Shown here piece by piece: positions 57,401 to 64,000 of a DNA stretch of 64,000 nucleotides; the first letter of the stretch is position 1; each line of letters starts with the position of its first letter. Source of the stretch: Isoetes taiwanensis (lineage: Eukaryota > Streptophyta > Lycopodiopsida > Isoetales > Isoetaceae); contig JAJEKV010000285.1 in NCBI GenBank assembly GCA_021234155.1, positions 1 to 64,000 on the forward strand, in the 5' to 3' direction. The translations under genes and the position numbers were made by a program. The notes beneath the pieces were generated by a model, which was given only the letters and a program-made list of their open reading frames with translations, had not been told where the DNA came from and did no database searches.

Positions 57401-59233
57401 TGCGCCTAATCGGCATGATATCCTTCCTTATCCTTCCTTCGTAACAGCTCAACAGAATGGAAGATATAGTGTCACAGGAAATGAATTCCGTGACTTCTTT
57501 CTGGGTATAGCACTTGAGACAGAGCCCCTGTTCATCCTCCAGGTTTCAGCTTTGCAACTTATTGGAGAAGTTCATGGGCATGTTATTGACTACCATGCAT
57601 CTGTGTCTCTTAAGCTGTCAATGTTGGCATCACTGATATCTGCAGGCTACAATGGTAGCATGTCAATTCAGTTTGCAGCAAACAATGCATGATCAAGACA
57701 TGATGAAGACAATGAAAGCAGCATTGTTTAGCCATAAAACAATTTTCACTCCATGTTTAATTGTGAATATTATTTCGAGTTCTGTAATAGTATTTTGCAC
57801 TAACCTTAAAAACTATACAAGAAAACAATTGTCACATATCATGTTCCCAACATGCTTAATGATGTCCATATTTATTTTATTTATAGTTTGCCTTGATTTG
57901 GCATGTCTTTCCTTGGTAAATTTCCACGGGGCCATTCAAAAGAAGCTTATCTATTCTAAATTGTTACTGCCATTTAAATAGAGCATTCTAGACTGGCAAG
58001 GATAAAAGAAGAGGCAATGTTTATGGAGGTTAGAACTTCCTCCTTCTAGAGGAGGATTACGCGCTGACAATGTATGGTGGGTGTCTTTAAACTCATCGGC
58101 TCTCAGATAGGTTGTGGCATTGAAGATTGTGATGCTTAAACCTTCTCCACAAGCCAAGTATTTCCTTGAACTAGGGCTTGAATATGGAGAGATGCAAATG
58201 CTATTGTGCCAAGCCGTGTAATCTCTCATGATTCATAATCCCCTTGATTGAATTGGAGTTTTAGGTGACCATCTTGTCAGATTGTTTGCCAATTATTCAA
58301 GCTTGGATGCAGCAAACCAGGCATATAAGAAAAATTACAAGACCTACAATATATACATGCACTGTCGTCATTCCGCAAATAACAATTTGAAATAGGGGGA
58401 ATGCATCCAATGAATTGTACAATAGAATGCAAAAGCGTATGCCTAAAGCTTTTTATCCTGATCTGCTTAATATTTTACAAGTGAAGATGCTCCAGAAGAC
58501 CCAGCCAAACAATGAGATATTCGATGTGTTTACAGCTCCACAGGCTTCGATTTATGTGAGATACTTTCTGCTTGCCTAATAGCAAAGCTTTATTTCGTAT
58601 CATTGTATTCAGTTCTGAAATTCGTGTGTTCTTTATTTTATAAGTTGCCAAAGCCAAACTCTTTGGCTGCATTTTGGAAGATAAAGATATAGAGAATTCT
58701 GTTTCCAAATGTTCAGGGTTATGGTTTTGAATTGATTGCCAAAACATGACTTTGAACTATGATTTAAGCCACTTCACCCTCCGGCCATGGAGGGCAACCC
58801 TCCGTGCGCAGCACCTTGTTCTTGTTGGTATTTAAATTAGTTTAACGTTGTTGTTTATTGCTACTTAAATTAATGTAATAAATTAACATTGTTGTTTATT
58901 GCTACTGTATCAAACAAGCTACTTGTTCAATATGACTTAAACTCCGTTCTTATATGTTTCTTATGTTTAGAAATATGCTTGTCCTTGCATTAGGGTTATT
59001 TGGCTGGCACTGATAGTAGCACATGTTATCATATGCACTAGCATATGCATGACAATGTGCAGTTTACAATAGTTTACATGATTCTTGTATTGCAATATTC
59101 AAATTACAGATAATGAATACAATGATTACACAAAATGTACTCATAGTTGTTTGCAATGGAAATAATTTGTCTGTCTTGATGTTATTATGCTTTTTAATAA
59201 TTAATATTTAGGTCAATAAAGTTTACCTATATT
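57401..59233. other. Unassigned; possible further exons of unknown genes
   Basis: Open frames include RHDILPYPSFVTAQQNG and FRDFFLGIALETEPLFILQ (57400-57692), and NELYNRMQKRMPKAFYPDLL then NILQ with NEIFDVFTAPQASIYV (about 58405-58560). These look like real but diverged coding sequence and I cannot name their families. A short direct repeat, GTTGTTTATTGCTACT, occurs twice at 58850-58910. Confidence 0.3.
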
Positions 59234-59773
59234 TGCTTTAGTTAGGGCCGAAGGGCCAAAAATTTTTTAATATAACAATCAACACACAACTACCATTAAC
59301 ATTATTAATACAAACCATTGCATTTAACACATTTAAATTAAAATCCCCCTTAAACCCCCTTTGGTTTGGGTGCATATTCACACGGGGGGTTACGTAGGGC
59401 AGCGAGAGCCCCAAAAATATATTTATATAATACATGTACAACATTAACACCATTAAGTACATTCTCTCAAATCTTATAGTATTTTGCAAACCTTAATATA
59501 CAGGATACAAAAACTTGTACATGCATACCCCACAAACGAGGATCGCTATGTACGGTCCAGATCTTGGAATAAAGGGCAAATATGCCCATCCAACAGCTCT
59601 CGTTGCCCGGAGTAACCCCCCGTGTGAATATGCACCCAAACCAAAGGGGGTTTAAGGGGGATTTTAATTTAAATGTGTTAAATGCAATGGTTTGTATTAA
59701 TAATGTTAATGGTAGTTGTGTGTTGATTGTTATATTAAAAAAAATTTTGGGCCCTTCGGGCCCTAACTAAAGC
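59234..59773. mobile_element. Foldback element with inverted arms of about 175 bp
   Basis: 59234-59409 and 59596-59773 are near-identical inverted copies. The outer ends read GCTTTAGTTAGGGCC and its complement, followed by GC palindromes (GGGCCCTTCGGGCCC on the right). The inner ends read GCTCTCGTTGCCC. Both arms translate to the same peptide (VNMHPNQRGFKGDFNLNVLN), which only reflects the symmetry. The 186-bp centre is unique. It is probably a non-autonomous DNA transposon, and a transcript through it would fold into a long hairpin. Confidence 0.85.
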
Positions 59774-59779
59774 ACACAT

Positions 59780-60600
59780 ACACAAGGTGTCTCAAGTGTC
59801 TCCAGGTTGGGTTTGAAGGGCAAAAAAGTATCAATTGCTTAATTGGTCTTTAGGGAATACATGTTATATGTTGTTGACCATGCAAAAGAGGAAGACCCAT
59901 CTAGACATTGAATAGTCCAGCAAACACAGGAAATTCGACCTTTTAAATTCAAGGAACACAGAAAGAACAAGAGGTGATGGAAGAAGTGCTTGGGAACAGA
60001 AAGAGGACATTTAGATGCCAATGCTATGCTGTTGTTTTAATACCTTCTTGCATGTTGGCAAACTTGAATGTTGGGTCACAGACCTTTCCCAAAAGCAAGA
60101 TATACTGGGTTGATTCTAAATAGTTTAGTTCCCCTTTTTTGCTCATTTTCTTCCTACTAACTGCTTTTCAACCGTACACAAGAAAGGAGGACAGGGACAC
60201 ATGTAGCTTTTCTGGCGTGGAAAATGTTTTGATAGGAGGCTAATGCCTCAGCAAGAAGTTGGAAGGCCAAATAAGTTGAGCAATCTAGATATGCCTACGA
60301 AGAGAGCCAGAGGAGCTATATAACATGAGTCTTTTCTCTTGTTTTATATTAATGTGGTAATTGTGCAACCTAGTGTAGACATGCAACAGAACTTGCTTAT
60401 AATAAAATGTCTAGCGATGGGATCTCATATTTTTTATTAGACAAGACATCTTGGATTTAAAACAAGTTTTAGTTTTACTTAGCACTACGTAGAGCATATG
60501 TAATGCTTAGAGACGCTATAGCATTTTGACTAAGTCGGTAATTGTATTGTTATAAGACAAGATGCATAAAATGATACGATTTTAAACTTCTCTCATGGAC
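59780..60600. other. No recognisable gene
   Basis: Spacer with nothing supported. Confidence 0.4.
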
Positions 60601-60612
60601 AAAATTGTGCAG

Positions 60613-61001
60613 CTCGAGTTTCCTCAGCGAGATGTTGGCCCCATTCAGGATATTCATTACGTCATTGCTATGGAGCCTTAAAACCAATATATTCCAGGGA
60701 TATTTTTATTTACTAGAAACCATGCAAAGACAGAAAGAGATGGCAGTTTTAAGGTATACTAGCATGGACCTTTTTGTATTAGAATCAAGTATGTCATTGT
60801 GCCTTCTCAAAGCCCTCACAATATAATAATGGCTGTACTGGGCAGATTGATGATGTCATACGTGTGCATAGTGCTTTCTACTCTCAACATGGCAGCTTCG
60901 ATGACATGAACAAGTACAAAGCTGTTGTAATTACACGCACCTTTGGAGATGGAGATGATCTATATCAATCTATTGGATGGAACAATGCATCTCTTTCAAA
61001 G
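60613..61001 (+). other. Two exon-like segments of an unidentified protein
   Basis: 60613-60682 after a TGTGCAG acceptor reads LEFPQRDVGPIQDIHYVIAM then EP before a stop. 60846-61001 (52 codons, fully open, between GGGCAG and a GTGACC donor) reads IDDVIRVHSAFYSQHGSFDD, then MNKYKAVVITRTFGDGDDLY, then QSIGW. Splice-like borders and composition suggest genuine exons. I cannot assign the family. Confidence 0.4.
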
Positions 61002-61009
61002 GTGACCTT

Positions 61010-62255
61010 TGATTGTATGAATGAACACTTTTTATTAGCTTTTATGCACATCTCTGACTTTGATTTTCTTATACAGATATGTTTTATAACGTTTTGCGAT
61101 GAAACATGATTTATATCAAAAGCTTTGAAGTTGGGAACAGGACTATTGGCATTTGGCAAATTGTGATTGTTGATAACCTTCCCTTCTCTGAGCAAAGACA
61201 GAATGGAAAGATTCTAACGGTAGCCTTCTTTTAGAGGATATCTAATTGCCAATGCCATGCTATTTTGCTAATACTTTCTTGCACGTCGGCAAACTTGTAT
61301 TGGGTCACAAACCTGAATGAAAGGCTTTTCTGCTGAAATAATATAATACTAGCATGATTTATGCAGGAACAATAACATGCTATATCAAGAATTTTAAGCT
61401 CCGGGTTACTCCATCTAAATGAAAACCATACATTAATTTATGTGTATCTGCATTCCAGTGCAAGCTAGTGTTTGGCATATTTTTCCTTCAGCACCCTTGC
61501 CGAGTTAGGTGCAGATAGGGATGTGTGTGTGCTAAGTTTTAGCGTCCAATGGGATATGAGGGACCACGTTACTCCTTCTGAAGTTGTTAATTTGACCCTA
61601 ATTCAGCATATGCACATTAAACTAGAGGATCTAATGGTAAACAACATGTTTGCTATATACAATGCACAACATCTCAAGACAGTCACTCATACCTGCATTA
61701 CAGAAATAAAGGCTCTGCAAATCTTTGATAGCAGAGGGAGTTGACCCTTGAATATAGAAGGGCACGTTCAGATCTGTTCTTCCAAGTGGTGCTTCCACTG
61801 GAATGTAAGTTGTATTGTTGCTATAAAAATGGTTTAATGTGCCAATCAAGGCATTTCTTTTCTTTAATCTCTCTTTACTTAAATCAAGCATGCTGGATTC
61901 TTTCAGTAAATTATAGTTTGTGAACCTTCTACATTCCACTACGTACACACCTGGCCTAATATAGCCAGAATCAAATGCGCTTTCCATCCAATTAGTTATT
62001 TACAGAAGCAATCCTAAAATGATTCAAAAGAAGATTAGATAGAGCAAAGAAGGATAACTAACATTGTCTGCGATGTTTAGGAAAGCTGAAGTCGCATGTA
62101 ATTAAGTTGTGTTCCCAAGAATGGTGTGTAATATTTATTGAAAAGCTATTCCACAAATTCTATTGCTGAACTTCTAAGGAATTTGAATGTAGATCAACCT
62201 GATAGAACTTCTAATCTGATTCGATCACTATCAGTACGTTTGCTTAGTAGGTTTG
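61010..62255. other. Mostly unassigned, with possible exon traces
   Basis: Plus-strand frames near 61488-61810 include AELGADRDVCVLSFSVQWDM and LEYRRARSDLFFQVVLPLE, and 62164-62245 reads IAELLRNLNVDQPDRTSNLI. They may belong with the exons at 60613-61001. No family is recognised. Confidence 0.3.
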
Positions 62256-62720
62256 TGTGACGTTCCAGGGAAATATATGCCATAAATACGTATATTTCCA
62301 GGTCCATCACTATACAAGTCTACCTTCATAGCCTTGTATACCATAGATTAATGGCATAAGGTGCATGACTAAGTTAATTATATAACTTAGCCAACCTTAG
62401 GTTAAGACCATTTTCCACGTGGCCTTAACCTATTGGGCACCCGCCACATGGGACTACCCTATCGGAGTCACGTGGCATAACATGTGAACCCTAACCTATA
62501 AAGGCCTAAACCCTAACCCTAGGCCTCTTTCCTGGCTCCAACAGTCTGTGAACCTTCTTCGCACTCGAAATTCCGTTTCGAGAACCGTTTGTTGCTGACA
62601 CGTTGGAGTGAAAATTATGCATGAGCATCAATTTCACCTAAAATGGATCGAAGAATCACCCCAATCCGAGACCCAGGTGAAAAATGGCACAAATCCATAA
62701 TTGGCACTTCAAACCATAAG
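62256..62720 (+). mobile_element. LTR-like 5' end related to the solo LTR
   Basis: It starts TGTGACGTTCCAGG, as the solo LTR at 20192 does, and shares a following ATACGTAT…TCACTA pattern before diverging. GGAAATATA…TATATTTCC near the start can form a hairpin. The 3' limit of this LTR is not visible, and no primer-binding site was recognised. Confidence 0.55.
62487..62522 (+). promoter_or_regulatory. Candidate LTR promoter: TATA box with telo-box motifs
   Basis: TATAAAG at 62497-62503 is flanked by AACCCTAA (62487-62494) and AAACCCTAACCCT (62508-62520). Telo-boxes near TATA elements are common in plant promoters. The position about 240 bp into the LTR-like start fits a U3/R junction, but use is inferred. 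Confidence 0.35.
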
Positions 62721-62909
62721 GAAAATTCGAATTTTAAAGTATAGTACAGCAGTAATCATATATTAATAAGTATGTATATCGGGGTAATTAATAAGGAGGA
62801 GCTAATTAATAGGGCTATTAATAGCAGCAGAATATTCCTTAGAGCATCTTTCCTTTTTAAATACCATTTTGCCACCCAATTTCCCCTATCTTTCCCTAAA
62901 CCTCTTTCC

Positions 62910-63097
62910 ACTCGTCGTGTTGGTCGTGTGGTTAATCCACTCGTCTAGCACATTGAGGTCTCGTGTTCGAACCTCACTAGGATCTTGGCATCCTAGGACC
63001 TTTGGCCGCTGGTATCCTTGTAGGGGGTGGTGCTCCTTGAAGAGGGAGCGTCGTATGTTCTAAAAGGATGCTGGCTTGTGCTACGACGTAAAAAATA

Positions 63098-63100
<3 letters not shown>
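62910..63100 (+). mobile_element. Possible tRNA-derived SINE
   Basis: TGGTCGTGTGGTTAATCC resembles a Pol III A box with one mismatch. GTGTTCGAACCTC, about 40 bp further on, matches the B box (GTTCGAACC). A non-tRNA body of about 100 bp follows, ending GTAAAAAATACAT next to a (CT)n run. It does not fold as a complete tRNA gene. Confidence 0.4.

Positions 63101-63137
<37 letters not shown>
63099..63137. repeat. (CT)n microsatellite
   Basis: About 19 uninterrupted CT dinucleotides. Confidence 0.95.
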
Positions 63138-63139
<2 letters not shown>

Positions 63140-63177
63140 TTAATCTTCAGCTTAACCTAATCAGTTTGCTTAACCAT

Positions 63178-64000
63178 ATGACGTGGCACGCACCAAAATG
63201 CACAGCCAGGAAGTATAGCCCCAGGCGCACCCCTTTGATGGTGGCAGCAGCAGGAGGTACCGAAAAGAAGATCCCCGAGCATCTCAAGCCCAGGAGGAAG
63301 GAGGAGGAGTCTAGATCAACAGACGACACCTTCCACGCCTCCCAAGAGAGGGAACAGAGTGGCTCCTCGGTGGAAACGCAAAGGACGGATGAAACCGTCA
63401 ACATTAGCTGGCCATCGGAGCAAGAAGAGCAGCAGCAGGGGGACGAGCAGGAGCAAGAGCAGTGGCAGCACAAGCAGGAGCAGCAGCAGCAGCAGCAACG
63501 GCAGGAGGAGGAAGTCGGCACCTCCAAGAAGAAGAAGGGCAAGGAGAAAGTGGCCGAATGGCCGGAGGAGAGAGCCCAGAGGAAAAAGAGGGAGAGGGAG
63601 AAGGAGGCACGGAGGAGAGAGAAGCGGTCCAAGAGGGACCAGGACCGGCAAAGGCACCATGCACATCCAAGAACCTCGTCGGGAGGCTACCGACGAGGAG
63701 GAGGAGGCTGAAGAAGCCGGGCAGGAGGAGGAGCCCGAGCAGGACGCCGGGGAACCATCTAACCTCGATGCCAGCCCACCTTACCCTAAGTGGCCCAAGC
63801 CACCTAAGGTAATAAAGAAGCAGAAGGTGGGCGAACGGAAATTCATGCTCAAACAGGATCGTGAATTCTAGCGGTGTAAGAAGGCATACCAGAAGTACCT
63901 CCATAGATGGAAGAGGTACAATGATAGGTACTGCAAGCAGAACGTACAAAAGTACGTTAAAGGTGGGAGGCCCAAGAAACAGCCAAAGCCGCCGCCGCCA
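63178..64000 (+). pseudogene. Gag-like charged ORF, partial, with frame change and stop
   Basis: It opens MTWHAPKCTARKYSPRRTPL. A highly charged Gln/Glu/Lys/Arg-rich centre follows (EEEVGTSKKKKGKEKVAEWP), and the frame shifts near 63660 to TDEEEEAEEAGQEEEPEQDA. After PKWPKPPKVIKKQKVGERK and a TAG at 63869-63871 the same frame stays open to the window edge (CKKAYQKYLHRWKRYNDRYC). Together with the LTR-like start at 62256 this could be the gag of an LTR retrotransposon. No zinc knuckle or protease is in view, so a low-complexity host protein remains possible. Confidence 0.4.

Noticed and set aside
59238-59770. Two copies of a small conserved protein (VNMHPNQRGF…)
   Set aside because: Identical peptides arise because the two arms of one foldback are inverted copies. 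There is no start or family context.
62910-62990. A functional tRNA gene
   Set aside because: A and B boxes are present but the acceptor and anticodon arms do not form a complete cloverleaf. A tRNA-derived SINE is the better reading.
63076-63177. N-terminal Ser-Leu repeat extension of the charged ORF
   Set aside because: It is the translated (CT)n microsatellite. The ATG at 63178 is a more sensible start.
63147-63949. Long minus-strand frames rich in Leu, Ser, Cys and Pro opposite the gag-like ORF
   Set aside because: They are antisense shadows of the CAG/GAG-rich plus-strand sequence and have no family features.

Overview
This is nuclear DNA from a land plant, almost certainly a vascular plant with a large, repeat-rich genome. 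The evidence is a spliced tau-class glutathione S-transferase, remains of a PLS-type pentatricopeptide (PPR) gene, an SBT2-like subtilase, a phytocyanin, a choline kinase and a DDT-domain protein, set among plant-type LINEs, LTR elements, MITE-like foldbacks and AT-rich spacer. Visible introns are short (62-142 bp). The gene remnants keep these introns, so they arose by DNA duplication or capture rather than from mRNA copies. I cannot name the species; a fern, lycophyte or gymnosperm would fit as well as an angiosperm.

Layout. 1-9.4 kb: an SBT2-type subtilase pseudogene (1.5-2.7 kb), then spacer with small foldbacks and short tandem repeats. 9.4-20 kb: three non-LTR retrotransposons nested inside one another. 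A LINE of family A (plus strand) is split by an essentially full-length L1-like LINE B (10201-17497, minus strand, 9-bp target-site duplication). LINE B is itself split by a 5'-truncated LINE C (13106-13928, 12-bp target-site duplication). 20.2-21.9 kb: a solo LTR with a perfect 5-bp duplication. 22-25.7 kb: a MITE-like foldback, a tandem array with built-in inverted repeats, LINE A 3' ends and a probable Helitron 3' terminus. 25.7-35 kb: mostly spacer with a few unidentified exon-like pieces. 35.1-38.6 kb: a second, 5'-truncated LINE A (minus strand). 38.6-43 kb: tandem repeats and a second LTR. 43.3-46.4 kb: a partial GST copy and the one gene that looks intact, a two-exon tau GST on the minus strand. 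47.3-48.6 kb: a PPR pseudogene. 50.2-57.4 kb: fragments of choline kinase, a phytocyanin, a transferrin-like protein and a DDT-domain protein, all on the plus strand. 59.2-59.8 kb: a foldback with arms of about 175 bp. 60.6-61.8 kb: exon-like pieces of unknown family. 62.26 kb to the end: an LTR-like start, a possible tRNA-derived SINE, and a gag-like charged ORF that runs off the window.

The most unusual item is the transferrin-like pseudogene (53.8-55.5 kb). Although broken by frameshifts, it keeps a signal-peptide-like start, paired cysteines, the carbonate-binding CHTGxGRSAGW motif and residues in the positions of the iron-binding Asp and both Tyr. Transferrins are known from animals and some green algae, and I know of no described example in a vascular plant. 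There is no operon-like organisation. The genes look unrelated in function, and the region reads as a graveyard of duplicated gene fragments shaped by successive transposon insertions.
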